Shown: piece after piece, positions 47,490-55,890 of the stretch
How positions within the stretch are numbered: position 1 is the stretch's first letter
Layout of the letters: every line of letters begins with the position of its first letter
Source of the DNA: DATFQI01 sp963816955
Lineage (GTDB): Bacteria > Actinomycetota > Thermoleophilia > Solirubrobacterales > Solirubrobacteraceae
Length of the DNA stretch: 64,000 nucleotides
Reading direction: 5' to 3'
Assembly: GCA_963816955.1 (NCBI GenBank)
Contig: CAWFME010000007.1
Span: 186,001 to 250,000, forward strand
Notes under the pieces: generated by a model
Told to the model about the DNA's origin: nothing
Seen by the model: the letters and a program-made list of their open reading frames with translations, nothing else
Database searches by the model: none
Program-made: the position numbers and the translations under genes

Positions 47490-48437
47490 CTACGCGAAGG
47501 GCAGCTCGACGACCTCGGCCGTGGCGTCCTCGCCGGCCTTGACCGTGTCGCCGGGCTCCGCCTGCCGCCGCACCAGCGCGAGCCCGATCGGGCCGTGGAC
47601 GGGGGAGACGACCACGCTGGCGAGGCGGCCGACCTCCTTCTCGCCGAGCACGAGCGGAGTGCCACGCTCGACGGGCGCGCTCAGCCGCAGCCCGCGCAGG
47701 TGGCGGTTGGGCTTGCCGCGGTAGAACAGCCGCGCGACCGTCTCCTGGCCGACGTAGCAGCCCTTGGTGAACGAGACCGCGCGCTCGTTGAGGCCGGCCT
47801 CCTGCGGGATCACGTTCTCGTCGAGGTCGACGCCGAAGCGCGGGCGGCCGGACTCGACGCGCACGACCTCCGCGGCGGCCTCGGTCACCTCGACGGCGCC
47901 GGCGGCGAGCAGCGTGCCGCGCACGCCCTCGGTCGCCTCGGCGTCGCAGAAGACGTCGACGCCGCCGTCGGTGGCGACGAGGACGACGTCGTGCTCGCCG
48001 ATCCGCGCCCGCACGTTGTCGTGCTCGTCGGGCCCGAGCGCGTCCGCGCCGGCGATCGCGCGCGAGCGCGGGCCGAGCAGCGAGAGCTCGCCCATCTCGA
48101 GCGTGCGCTTGTGCACCTCGACGTCGGAGCCCAGCTTGTAGCGGCGGATCATGTTGAACAGCTCCTGCAGCCCGGCGCGCTCGCAGGAGAGCAGCAGCTC
48201 GTCGCCGAGGTCGAGTACGCGCAGGTCGCTGAGCATCTTGCCCTTGTGGGTGAGCAGCGCGGCGTAGCGGCCGTGGCCCGGCTCCAGGGACTCGATGTCC
48301 TGGCTGATCTGGCCGTGCAGGAACTCGCGCCGGTCGGCGCCCGTGAGCGCGAGCCGGCCGCGGCCCGCGCGGTCGACGAGACCGCAGCCCTCGGTGAGCG
48401 TGCGGTAGTCGGAGGCCAGGGTGTCGAGCGTGCTCAC
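47490..48437 (-). CDS. ygfZ: YgfZ/GcvT-type folate-binding protein (Fe-S cluster biogenesis)
   Basis: A 315-residue GcvT-fold protein. The diagnostic KGCYVGQE motif (FTKGCYVGQETVARLFYRGKPNRHL) holds the conserved Cys of YgfZ/IBA57. These proteins help assemble or repair Fe-S clusters using tetrahydrofolate. The start is GTG 48437, in a GTGGTGA that overlaps the upstream small gene's stop; GTG 48440 would add one residue. Confidence 0.9.
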   Translation of the reverse strand: MSTLDTLASDYRTLTEGCGLVDRAGRGRLALTGADRREFLHGQISQDIESLEPGHGRYAALLTHKGKMLSDLRVLDLGDELLLSCERAGLQELFNMIRRYKLGSDVEVHKRTLEMGELSLLGPRSRAIAGADALGPDEHDNVRARIGEHDVVLVATDGGVDVFCDAEATEGVRGTLLAAGAVEVTEAAAEVVRVESGRPRFGVDLDENVIPQEAGLNERAVSFTKGCYVGQETVARLFYRGKPNRHLRGLRLSAPVERGTPLVLGEKEVGRLASVVVSPVHGPIGLALVRRQAEPGDTVKAGEDATAEVVELPFA

Positions 48438-48661
48438 CACTGCGTCTCATCGTAGAACCGCCGCGAGCGCAGCAGCCGCCGCTCGACCTCGCGCTGGAGC
48501 TCGTCGTAGACCAGCTCGACGGGCACGCCGGCTGCCAGCGCGGAGCGGGTGACGGCCGCCTCCTCGGCGCCCTCGAGCTGCTCCAGCAGGGCGAGCAGGC
48601 CCTCCAGGGTCTGGCCGCGGGCGGGCGCGAGGGGGTCGTCGGGATCGGGCGGCGGGTGCAC
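48434..48661 (-). CDS. Small hypothetical protein upstream of ygfZ
   Basis: A 75-residue protein (MHPPPDPDDPLAPARGQTLE). After a Pro/Asp-rich start there are two helices: LEGLLALLEQLEGAEEAAV and VELVYDELQREVERRLLRSRRFYDE. GTG 48661. Overlaps ygfZ (GTGA) and so is probably cotranslated. Reads as a genuine gene, but the family is unknown. Confidence 0.5.
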   Translation of the reverse strand: MHPPPDPDDPLAPARGQTLEGLLALLEQLEGAEEAAVTRSALAAGVPVELVYDELQREVERRLLRSRRFYDETQW

Positions 48662-48679
48662 TAGGCTTCCAGCGCAATC

Positions 48680-49039
48680 ATGGCGCTCGCCGACCAGTTC
48701 CAGGAGATCGTCGACTCGCTGCCGTCCGACTGGACGGACCTCGAGCTCGACCTGCGCGTGCAGGAGGACCGCTACGTCGACGCGGCGACGCTCGTCGTCA
48801 CGTGCAACGCGCTCCCGTACTCGCACCACGACTGGCACTGGAAGATCCTCGTCGCCCACCAGTTCGGCCACGCCGCCGCGGCGCCGGCCGTGCACGGCAC
48901 GCTCAAGCTGCTCGACGACTCCGGCATCGACGGCGAGCTGGTGCTGCGCGAGTGGCGCACGGGCCGCGTCGAGACGACCCAGATGTGGGGGCGCCCGGAG
49001 TCGGTGCGCCAGGAGTTCCGCCGCATCCGCGCCCAGTAG
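48680..49039 (+). CDS. Conserved hypothetical protein
   Basis: A 119-residue soluble protein beginning MALADQFQEIVDSLPSDWTDLELDLRV, with strand-rich middle (ATLVVTCNALPYSHHDWHWKILVAHQFGHAA) and charged end. It has no known motif; similar small acidic proteins seem widespread in actinobacteria. TAGGCT lies 12 nt upstream. Followed by a receiver-like gene with 2 nt between. Confidence 0.6.
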   Translation: MALADQFQEIVDSLPSDWTDLELDLRVQEDRYVDAATLVVTCNALPYSHHDWHWKILVAHQFGHAAAAPAVHGTLKLLDDSGIDGELVLREWRTGRVETTQMWGRPESVRQEFRRIRAQ

Positions 49040-49041
49040 CC

Positions 49042-49392
49042 GTGGCCCGCGTCGTCGCCGTCTTCGACGACCTGCTGCTGGGGTCCAACGTGCTCGGCAT
49101 GCTGCGCGCGGGCGGCTTCGAGGCCGCGCTCAGCGGCGCCGACGCGCACCCGGACGGCGCCGACGCCCTGATCGTGGACCTCGCCTCGACCGGCTTCGAC
49201 GGGGTCGCGCTCGTGGAGCGCCTGCGCGCCGCGGGCGAGCTGGAGGGCACGCGCACGCTCGGCGTCTACTCGCACGTCGACGTGGACACCAAGCGCCGCG
49301 CCGACGCGGCCGGATTCGATCAGGTGGTCCCGCGCTCGCGCATGGCGCGCGAGGGTGCGGCGCTCGTCGAGCGCCTCATCACGGGTTCCTGA
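49042..49392 (+). CDS. Receiver-like (pseudo-receiver) protein
   Basis: A 116-residue CheY-like fold: MARVVAVFDDLLLGSNVLGML opens with the DD acidic pair, IVDLASTGFDG holds a central Asp at the phospho-acceptor position, and VYSHVDVDTKRRADAAGFDQVVPRS ends where the conserved Lys should be but is replaced (VVPRS). It may be a phosphorylation-independent receiver. No output domain or kinase is nearby. Overlaps the convergent lipoprotein gene by 14 bp. Confidence 0.62.
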   Translation: MARVVAVFDDLLLGSNVLGMLRAGGFEAALSGADAHPDGADALIVDLASTGFDGVALVERLRAAGELEGTRTLGVYSHVDVDTKRRADAAGFDQVVPRSRMAREGAALVERLITGS

Positions 49393-50017
49393 CCGGCCCG
49401 ACCTGGTCGAAGTCGAAGGCTTCCTCGACGTCGAGGCCCTCGCGGGAGAGCACCTCGCGCCGCAGCTCGCCGGGCGCGCGCGCCCCGGACGTGAACGCGG
49501 GGGAGACGGCGTCGAGTTGCGTCGCGAGCTCGGTCCGGTCGGTGTCCGGCGCCGCCGCCTGGACGGCCGCCACTGCGCTGTCGGGCTCCACCTGCGCCTG
49601 CGCGTAGCCGCGCTGGAGCGCGCGGACGGCCGCGCGCACGAGCGGCCGGCGGTCCTCGATCGTCGTCCGGGTCACGCACAGCACCGGGCCGCGCGGCCGC
49701 TGCAGGATCGCGTAGACGCCGACGACGTCCGCGCCGCGCTGCCGCGCTGCCGCGAGCGCCCGCACGTCGAGGATCGCGAAGTCGGCGCGGCCGTCGCGCA
49801 GCTTCGCGACGGCGGCGCCGGGCCGGCGCAGCTCGAGCCGCACGCCCTCAGCCACGTCGTAGTCGCGCTCCGTCGCGAGGTAGATCCCGGCGTGCATGGC
49901 GCTCGGGGCCGAGTCGAGCAGCAGCGTCGCGTCCTCGTTCGGCCGGTCGCCGCCCGTGACGCCGCCGCAGCCGACGATGAGAGCCGCCGCCAGGACGGGG
50001 AGAGCCGCGCGGAACAC
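49379..50017 (-). CDS. ABC-transporter substrate-binding lipoprotein (NMT1/THI5-like)
   Basis: A 212-residue protein with lipobox LIVGC (VFRAALPVLAAALIVGC). The NMT1-like fold is visible: LLLDSAPSAMHAGIYLATERDYDVAEGVRLELRRPG, then DFAILDVRALAAARQRGADVVGVYAILQRP. These proteins carry riboflavin, thiamine precursors, nitrate or sulfonates. No permease or ATPase gene is next to it. GTG 50017 is chosen so that the signal is short and does not run into fbiC; the frame is open to 50065. It may be shorter than usual (about 320). Confidence 0.72.
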   Translation of the reverse strand: MFRAALPVLAAALIVGCGGVTGGDRPNEDATLLLDSAPSAMHAGIYLATERDYDVAEGVRLELRRPGAAVAKLRDGRADFAILDVRALAAARQRGADVVGVYAILQRPRGPVLCVTRTTIEDRRPLVRAAVRALQRGYAQAQVEPDSAVAAVQAAAPDTDRTELATQLDAVSPAFTSGARAPGELRREVLSREGLDVEEAFDFDQVGPVRNP

Positions 50018-50022
50018 CCCGG

Positions 50023-50028
50023 TATGGT
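50023..50028 (+). promoter_or_regulatory. -10 element of fbiC
   Basis: TATGGT is 8 nt before ATG 50037; no ribosome site, so the mRNA is probably leaderless. Confidence 0.4.
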
Positions 50029-50036
50029 GGCGCCCG

Positions 50037-52208
50037 ATGGCCCGCCGCGTCACCTTCTCGCGCAACCTGACGCTGTCGCTCTCCCGGACCTGCCGCTGCT
50101 ACTGCAAGTACTGCGCGTTCGCGACGCACCAGGCCCATCTGCACGAGCCCGAGGAGGTCGAGCGCATCCTCGACGGCGCCCGCCGCCATCGCGCCAAGGA
50201 GCTGCTCGTGCTCACGGGCGAGGCGCCGGACCACCATCCCGGCGTCCGCAAGCGCCTGGCCGAGCTGGGCTTCGAGGACTTCACCGCCTACGCCGCGTGG
50301 GCGTGCGAGCGCGCGCTCGAGCGCGGGCTGCTGCCGCACACCAACCTCGGCGTGCTCAGCCGCGACGAGCTCGCCCGGCTGCGCGAGGTCACGGCCTCGC
50401 AGGGGCTGATGCTCGAGTCGGTCAACCCCGACCTGGTCGCGCACCAGGGCTCGCCGACCAAGCACCCGGAGCAGCGGCTGGCGACGATCCGGGCCGCCGG
50501 CGAGCTGAGGATCCCGTTCACGAGCGGGATCCTGGTCGGGATCGGCGAGTCCGAGGCGGACCGGATGGCCTCGCTGGAGGCGCTCGCCGGCTTCGACCAC
50601 GTGCAGGAGGTCATCCTCCAGAACTTCGTCCCGCACCGCCGCTACTACGGCGAGGAGCCGGCCGACATCGCCACGGAGGCCGCGGAGGGCTACTGGCGCA
50701 CCGGCATCGGCCACCCGCCCGGCGAGGCCCGGCCGGCGTGGGCGAACGAGGTCACGATCGCCGACATGAAGCGCCTGATCGCCGAGGCGCGGCGGCTGAT
50801 GCCCGAGGTCGGCATCCAGGTCCCGCCCAACCTCGCGGACTGGTGGCCGGAGCTCGTGCGCGCGGGCGCGACCGACCTCGGCGGCCTGAGCGCCAACGGC
50901 GACCACATCTCGCCCGAGCACCCGTTCCCCTCGCCCGCGCAGGTGCGCACGCGGCTGGCCACCGACGGCTTCGCGCTGTCCGAGCGCCTGTGCGTGTACC
51001 CGCGCTACATCGACGCGGAGTGGCAGGCGCCGCGCGTGCTCGAGGTCATCCGCGCCCAGCATCCGTCGTTCGTGCCACGCCGCCGCGACGGGCACGTCGC
51101 CCCGGGCACGATCGAGCGCGCCCGCGACGGGCAGGCGCTCACCGCCGAGGAGCTCACCGCGCTGTTCTCCGACGCGCGCCCCGAGGTCGTCGAGGACATG
51201 CGCCAGGCCGCCGACGCGCTGCGCAAGGAGCTCGCGGGCGAGCTGGTGACGTTCGTCGTCAACCGCAACATCAACGTCTCCAACGTGTGCACGGTCGGCT
51301 GCTCGTTCTGCGGCTTCGGCGTCTCCAAGCGCTCGCCCGACGCGTACGAGCACGACCGCGACGAGTTCGTGCGCCGCGTGCACGAGGCCGTCGACTACGG
51401 CGCGACCGAGATCTGCATGCAGTCGGGCATCCACCCCGACTGGCAGCTCGAGGACTACCTCGGGTGGCTGCGGCTGGCCAAGGAGACCGCGCCGCAGATC
51501 CACATGCACGCTTACAGCCCGATGGAGATCGCCCACATGTGCGACATCTCGGGGTTGCCGCCCGCAGAGGTCTTCGCGCGCCTGCGCGACGCCGGCCTGG
51601 ACTCCACGCCGGGCACCGCGGCCGAGGTGCTCCACGACGGCGTGCGCGAGCGGATCAGCCCCAACAAGCTGCCGGTCTCGCGCTGGGTGGAGATCATCGA
51701 GGCGTCGCACCGCGCCGGCTTGCGCTCGACCGTGACCGTGATGTTCGGCCACATCGAGCAGCCGCACGAGCTGGCCGAGCACATGCGCGTGGTGCGCGCG
51801 CTGCAGGAGCGCACGGGCGGCTTCACGGAGTTCGTGCCGCTCTCCTTCATCCCGTTCCAGACGCTGCTCGGGCGCACCCAGGGCGTGCGCGAGATCTCGC
51901 GCGAGGACAACCTGCGCCACACGGCGGCGTTCCGGCTCGCGCTCGGCGGCACGATTCCAAGCCTGCAGGCGAGCTGGGTCAAGATGGGCCTCGACGCCGC
52001 CACGGAGGCGCTGCGCTGGGGCGTCAACGACCTCGGGGGCACGCTGATGGAGGAGTCGATCTCGCGCATGGCCGGCTCCCAGCACGGCGTCCGGCTCGAC
52101 CCGGACGACCTCGTCGGCGCCGCGCACCGCGCGGGCCGACCGGCCGCCGAGCGCACGACGCTGTACGAGATCCGCCGCCGCTACGAGCCGCCGAAGATGG
52201 CCGCGTAG
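50037..52208 (+). CDS. fbiC: FbiC: 7,8-didemethyl-8-hydroxy-5-deazariboflavin (F0) synthase, CofG-CofH fusion
   Basis: A 723-residue bifunctional radical-SAM enzyme making the F420 chromophore from tyrosine and 5-amino-6-ribitylaminouracil. The N-terminal CofG half has CRCYCKYC with ligands Cys19, Cys23, Cys26. The C-terminal CofH half has CTVGCSFC with Cys418, Cys422, Cys425. The fusion is typical of actinobacteria. ATG 50037. The PhoD gene starts one base inside its stop codon, so the two are coupled. Other F420 genes (cofE, cofC, cofD, reductase) are 3 kb downstream on the opposite strand. Confidence 0.95.
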   Translation: MARRVTFSRNLTLSLSRTCRCYCKYCAFATHQAHLHEPEEVERILDGARRHRAKELLVLTGEAPDHHPGVRKRLAELGFEDFTAYAAWACERALERGLLPHTNLGVLSRDELARLREVTASQGLMLESVNPDLVAHQGSPTKHPEQRLATIRAAGELRIPFTSGILVGIGESEADRMASLEALAGFDHVQEVILQNFVPHRRYYGEEPADIATEAAEGYWRTGIGHPPGEARPAWANEVTIADMKRLIAEARRLMPEVGIQVPPNLADWWPELVRAGATDLGGLSANGDHISPEHPFPSPAQVRTRLATDGFALSERLCVYPRYIDAEWQAPRVLEVIRAQHPSFVPRRRDGHVAPGTIERARDGQALTAEELTALFSDARPEVVEDMRQAADALRKELAGELVTFVVNRNINVSNVCTVGCSFCGFGVSKRSPDAYEHDRDEFVRRVHEAVDYGATEICMQSGIHPDWQLEDYLGWLRLAKETAPQIHMHAYSPMEIAHMCDISGLPPAEVFARLRDAGLDSTPGTAAEVLHDGVRERISPNKLPVSRWVEIIEASHRAGLRSTVTVMFGHIEQPHELAEHMRVVRALQERTGGFTEFVPLSFIPFQTLLGRTQGVREISREDNLRHTAAFRLALGGTIPSLQASWVKMGLDAATEALRWGVNDLGGTLMEESISRMAGSQHGVRLDPDDLVGAAHRAGRPAAERTTLYEIRRRYEPPKMAA

Positions 52209-53887
52209 TGGCGGGGCTCGTGCTCGGCCCGCTGCTGCGCTACGCGGGCACCGAAGACGCGATCATCTGGGTCGAGACCGACGGCCCGTGCCGCGTCGAG
52301 GTGGCGATCGAGGGCGCCGACGCGTGCAACCGGCACACGTTCGCGGTCCAGGGCCACCACTACGCGCTGCTGCACTGCACGGGCTTGGAGCCCGAGGGCA
52401 CCCAGCCCTACGAGGTGCGCCTCGACGGCGAGAAGGTCTGGCCCGAGCCCGGCAGCCGGTTCCCGCCCAGCGTCGTCCGCACCCACACCGGCGGGGAGGG
52501 TGCGCAGACGCGGATCATCTTCGGCTCCTGCCGCGTCGCGGCTCCGCACGAGGAGCCGCACTCCCTGCGCAAGGACGAGCACCCCGAGGGGCGCGAGGTC
52601 GACTCGCTGATGGCGATCGCGCAGCGGATGGCCGAGCAGGACCCCGAGCGCTGGCCGCACGCGCTGCTGCTGCTCGGCGACCAGGTCTACGCGGACGAGG
52701 TCTCGCCCAAGGTCAAGGAGTTCATCCGCTCCCGGCGCGACCCCGAGGTCCCGCCCTACGAGACCGTCGCGGACTTCGAGGAGTACACGCAGCTCTACCG
52801 CGAGTCCTGGGGCGAGCCCACGATGCGCTGGCTGCTCTCCACGGTGCCCTCGGCGATGATCTTCGACGACCACGACGTCCACGACGACTGGAACACGTCG
52901 ATCGACTGGGTGCAGACGATGCGCGGCACCGGCTGGTGGGACCGCCGCATCGAGGGCGGCTTCATCTCGTACCTGATCTACCAGCACTGGGGCAACCTCT
53001 CCCCGCCCGAGCTGGAGGAGGACGAGATGTTCCAGCTCGCCAAGGACGAGCAGGGCGTCGACCTCACGGACGCGCTGAAGGACTTCGCCTACCGCGCGGA
53101 CCGCGAGGTCGAAGGGACGCGCTGGAGCTTCCACCGCGACATCGGGCCGGCGCGGTTGGTGATGCTCGACTCGCGGGCCGGCCGCGTGCTCGAGCCCGGC
53201 GTGCGCAGCATGATCGACCCGCGCGAGATGCGCTGGATCGAGGAGCACGCCACCGGCGACGTCGACCACCTGCTGCTGGGGACCTCGCTGCCGCTGTTCC
53301 TCACGCCCGCCCTGCACCACGTCGAGGCGTGGAACGAGGCGGTCTGCGACGGCGCGTGGGGCCGCTTCGCGGCGTGGGTGGGGGAGAAGGTCCGCCAGGG
53401 CGCCGACCTGGAGCACTGGGCGGCCTTCCACGACTCCTTCGAGACGATGTGCCGCCACATCCGCGAGGTCGGCACGGGCCGGCACGGCGAGCCCCCGGCG
53501 ACGATCGTGGCGCTGTCGGGCGACGTGCACCACGCGTATCTCGCCGAGGTCGCCTACCGCAGCGGCACGGGCATGCGCTCCAACGTCTGGCAGGCCGTCT
53601 GCTCGCCGTTCCGCAATCCGCTCGACCAGAACGAGCGGCGGATGATGCGCGCCGGCGCCTCGCGCGCCGGGACCGTCGTGGGCCGGCTGCTGGCGCGCAG
53701 TGCGCGGGTCGCGCCGCCCTCGGTGCGCTGGCGGTACGTGCACGACGAGCCGTGGTTCGACAACCAGGTGGGCACCCTCATCCTCGAGGGCCGCAAGGCC
53801 ACGTTCACGCTCGCGAAGTCCGAGCCTCCGCCCGCTTCGGACGGACGCTTGAAGCTCGAGCAGGTGTTCGAGCACGCGTTGAGCTAA
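52208..53887 (+). CDS. PhoD-like metallophosphatase
   Basis: A 559-residue protein. The phosphoesterase core is seen in IIFGSCRVAA, LLLLGDQVYADEV, MIFDDHDVHDDWN and LSGDVHHAYLAEV, the PhoD metal-ligand set. There is no Tat signal at the N terminus (MAGLVLGPLLRYAGTEDA), so the enzyme is probably cytosolic, unlike classical PhoD. It hydrolyses phosphate mono- or diesters. GTG 52208 shares a base with the fbiC stop. Confidence 0.85.
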   Translation: MAGLVLGPLLRYAGTEDAIIWVETDGPCRVEVAIEGADACNRHTFAVQGHHYALLHCTGLEPEGTQPYEVRLDGEKVWPEPGSRFPPSVVRTHTGGEGAQTRIIFGSCRVAAPHEEPHSLRKDEHPEGREVDSLMAIAQRMAEQDPERWPHALLLLGDQVYADEVSPKVKEFIRSRRDPEVPPYETVADFEEYTQLYRESWGEPTMRWLLSTVPSAMIFDDHDVHDDWNTSIDWVQTMRGTGWWDRRIEGGFISYLIYQHWGNLSPPELEEDEMFQLAKDEQGVDLTDALKDFAYRADREVEGTRWSFHRDIGPARLVMLDSRAGRVLEPGVRSMIDPREMRWIEEHATGDVDHLLLGTSLPLFLTPALHHVEAWNEAVCDGAWGRFAAWVGEKVRQGADLEHWAAFHDSFETMCRHIREVGTGRHGEPPATIVALSGDVHHAYLAEVAYRSGTGMRSNVWQAVCSPFRNPLDQNERRMMRAGASRAGTVVGRLLARSARVAPPSVRWRYVHDEPWFDNQVGTLILEGRKATFTLAKSEPPPASDGRLKLEQVFEHALS

Positions 53888-53940
53888 CCCCGGCTTCTCG
53901 GGAACTTAAGACATGCATCGGGTCCAGACGGCATGATCGG

Positions 53941-54537
53941 GTGAAGAGCGAACCTTCTGGAAAGGCGACGCACCGCTTGACCCGAACCGACGCCGAGCTG
54001 CTTCTAGCGGCCAGGCAGGACCCGACGGCCTTCCGCGAGTTCTACGACCGCTACGCGGTCTGGATGCGTGCGTGGCTGCTCAGGCAGACCGGTTCGGAGT
54101 CGGCGGCGCTGGACCTCACTGCGGAGACGTTCGCCCAGGCCTGGCATGCATCCAGGCGGTTCAAGGACATGGCCGACGGCTCGGGAGCGCCCTGGCTGTT
54201 CGGCATCGCGAGGAACCTCGTGCGCCAGTACCACAAGCACAACCGGATCGAGACCGCCGCCCGCGCGCGGCTGGGTCTCCCGCTCGCCTTCGCCGAGTGC
54301 GAGGACTACGAGCGCGTCGACGAGCGCATCACCGCGCACGCGATGGGTCCGGCGCTGAGGCTGGCGATGCGGGCGCTGCCCGCCGAGCAGCGCCGCGCGC
54401 TCGAGCTGCGGGTGGTCGAGCAGCTCGACTACGAGGAGGTCGCCGGGCGGCTCGGCTGCAGCCAGAACGCCGCGCGCCTGCGGGTCTCGCGAGGTCTCAG
54501 GGCGCTCACGCTGTCGATCAGAGGAGCTGAAGCATGA
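53941..54537 (+). CDS. ECF-type RNA polymerase sigma factor
   Basis: A 198-residue sigma factor. Region 2: FREFYDRYAVWMRAWLLRQTG then ALDLTAETFAQAWHASRRF. Region 4: ALPAEQRRALELRVVEQLDYEEVAGRLGCSQNAARLRVSRGL. GTG 53941. Instead of an anti-sigma gene, an HxlR regulator overlaps it (ATGA). Confidence 0.9.
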   Translation: MKSEPSGKATHRLTRTDAELLLAARQDPTAFREFYDRYAVWMRAWLLRQTGSESAALDLTAETFAQAWHASRRFKDMADGSGAPWLFGIARNLVRQYHKHNRIETAARARLGLPLAFAECEDYERVDERITAHAMGPALRLAMRALPAEQRRALELRVVEQLDYEEVAGRLGCSQNAARLRVSRGLRALTLSIRGAEA

Positions 54538-54950
54538 GTGCCCCGTCCCTGCCGGTCCGAGCGCGCGAGAAGCGCCTCGCCGAGCGCGCGAGGAGCGGGC
54601 GGCTGATTCGCGACTCCATCTGCCTGCTCAGCTCCAAGTGGGCCGTCGACGTCCTGCTCGCCCTCGGCGACGGAACCCGCCGCTACCACGAACTGCTCGA
54701 GGACCTCTCCCCGATCTCGGAGAAGGTGCTCACCCAGACCCTGCGCGCGATGGAGCGCGACGGCCTCGTCGCTCGCCGCGTCCACGCCGAGGTCCCCCCG
54801 CGCGTCGAGTACGCGCTGACGTCCTTGGGCGCCTCGATGGCCCCGCCGCTGAAGGCGCTTGGCTCGTGGTCGGTCGCCCACGGCCGGCAGGTCGAGGAGG
54901 CGCGGGACCGGTTCGACGCCCGCGCCGCTCGCGCGAAGCGCGCGGCCTAG
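54534..54950 (+). CDS. HxlR-family transcriptional regulator
   Basis: A 138-residue winged-helix protein. The HxlR core is SKWAVDVLLALGDGTRRYHELLEDLSPISEKVLTQTLRAMERDGLVARRVHAEVPPRVEYALTSLG. HxlR proteins often sense redox or electrophilic stress. Overlap with the ECF sigma gene suggests a paired regulatory module. Start ATG 54534. Confidence 0.9.
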   Translation: MSAPSLPVRAREKRLAERARSGRLIRDSICLLSSKWAVDVLLALGDGTRRYHELLEDLSPISEKVLTQTLRAMERDGLVARRVHAEVPPRVEYALTSLGASMAPPLKALGSWSVAHGRQVEEARDRFDARAARAKRAA

Positions 54951-55042
54951 CTTCCGCTCGCTGGCTGGCGCCGTGCGCCGTGCTGTCGCTCGCGACGCTT
55001 GAACGGCGGGCACTGAGGGGGAGTGTTCGGGCCCCGCAGGCT

Positions 55043-55087
55043 CGAGTGGCATCTAAGTCGCGTATAGCGCGACTTAGATGCCACTCG
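55043..55087. repeat. Perfect 20-bp inverted repeat with 5-nt loop
   Basis: CGAGTGGCATCTAAGTCGCG (55043-55062), loop TATAG, then the exact reverse complement (55068-55087). The arms are AT-richer than the surroundings. No open frame touches it. It may be a terminator, a large operator, or a copy of a genome-wide palindromic repeat. Confidence 0.9.
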
Positions 55088-55127
55088 ACGTGTGGAGGTG
55101 GCTCGTGGCCGGGTTCCTCACCCTCCC

Positions 55128-55149
55128 TACCCAGCCGCAGTTGGGTGGC
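55128..55149. terminator. Hairpin with recurring CTACCCA motif
   Basis: CTACCCA and TGGGTGG pair over a loop of GCCGCAGT (one G-T wobble). The left arm plus loop repeats the sequence at 43826-43844 (CCCTACCCAGCCGC then N then GTTG), also between convergent genes, so it may be a common terminator element. Confidence 0.5.
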
Positions 55150-55154
55150 GTCGC

Positions 55155-55877
55155 CTAGCGGAACAGGTCGTCCGCCCACGGCCGCACCAGCGCGGCCGCG
55201 CCCGGGCCGTCGTCGGGCAGCACGTACGGCTCGAGGCCCCGGATCACCACCGCGGGCTCGCGTGTGTGCTTGCCGCGGGCGAGGTCTGCGGCGGCTGCGG
55301 CCTCGTCCGCGATGGCGATCTGGGTCGCGTGCAGCTCGCGGCCGTCGGTGTCGAGCTCGCCGCGGTAGTCGCGTGACGGGGCGAGGCCCGCGCAGCCGAT
55401 CGCGATCTCGCACTGGCCCTGGCGCCAGGCGCGGCCGAAGGAGTCGGTGATGACGACGGCGCAGCCGAGCCTCGCGCGCAGGGCGCGGGCGGAGGCGTCG
55501 GGGTCGAGCGGCAGCAGGACGAGCGTGTCGGGCGCGCCGGCGTTCGAGGAGTCGACGCCGGCGTTGGCGCACACGAAGCCGTGGCGGGTGCGGCAGATCA
55601 GCCGGCCAGCGTCGGCGCGGACGAGCTCGGCGGTCTCGGACAGCACGACCTCGACGAGCCGCGGGTCCTTGCCGTGTACGGCGGCCAGCTCCAGCGCGCG
55701 CGGGCCCGGCTCGACGTCGGCGAGCGCGACCACGCGGCCCTCCGCCTTGCTGACGACCTTGTGGGCGATCGCGAGCACGTCGGCGGGGCGCAGCTCGCCC
55801 GCGCCCGCGAGCAGCGCCGCGAGGTCGTCCCCCGGGCGGACCTCGGGGAGCCCGCGCAGCGGCTCGGCCGCGATCAC
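55155..55877 (-). CDS. cofE: Coenzyme F420-0:L-glutamate ligase (CofE)
   Basis: A 240-residue enzyme adding gamma-linked glutamate to F420-0 with GTP. Motifs: VLAIAHKVVSKAEGRVV, LICRTRHGFVCANAGVDSSNAG, and ITDSFGRAWRQGQCEIAIGCAG, all characteristic of CofE. GTG 55877 (MIAAEPLRGLPEV). It follows cofC with a 13-nt gap. Unlike mycobacterial FbiB it has no fused C-terminal reductase domain. Confidence 0.92.
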   Translation of the reverse strand: MIAAEPLRGLPEVRPGDDLAALLAGAGELRPADVLAIAHKVVSKAEGRVVALADVEPGPRALELAAVHGKDPRLVEVVLSETAELVRADAGRLICRTRHGFVCANAGVDSSNAGAPDTLVLLPLDPDASARALRARLGCAVVITDSFGRAWRQGQCEIAIGCAGLAPSRDYRGELDTDGRELHATQIAIADEAAAAADLARGKHTREPAVVIRGLEPYVLPDDGPGAAALVRPWADDLFR

Positions 55878-55890
55878 GCGCGCGGCGCCC

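Larger units (their letters stand above)
54951..55154. other. Convergent intergenic gap with palindrome and repeat motif
   Basis: Between the HxlR gene and cofE. It holds the 45-bp palindrome at 55043-55087 and a hairpin at 55128-55149 that begins with the recurring motif CCCTACCCAGCCGC. No ORF or promoter is evident. Confidence 0.7.

Noticed and set aside
49896..50036. Longer fbiC start upstream
   Set aside because: The extra N terminus lacks FbiC similarity and overlaps the divergent lipoprotein; TATGGT 8 nt before ATG 50037 supports the shorter form.
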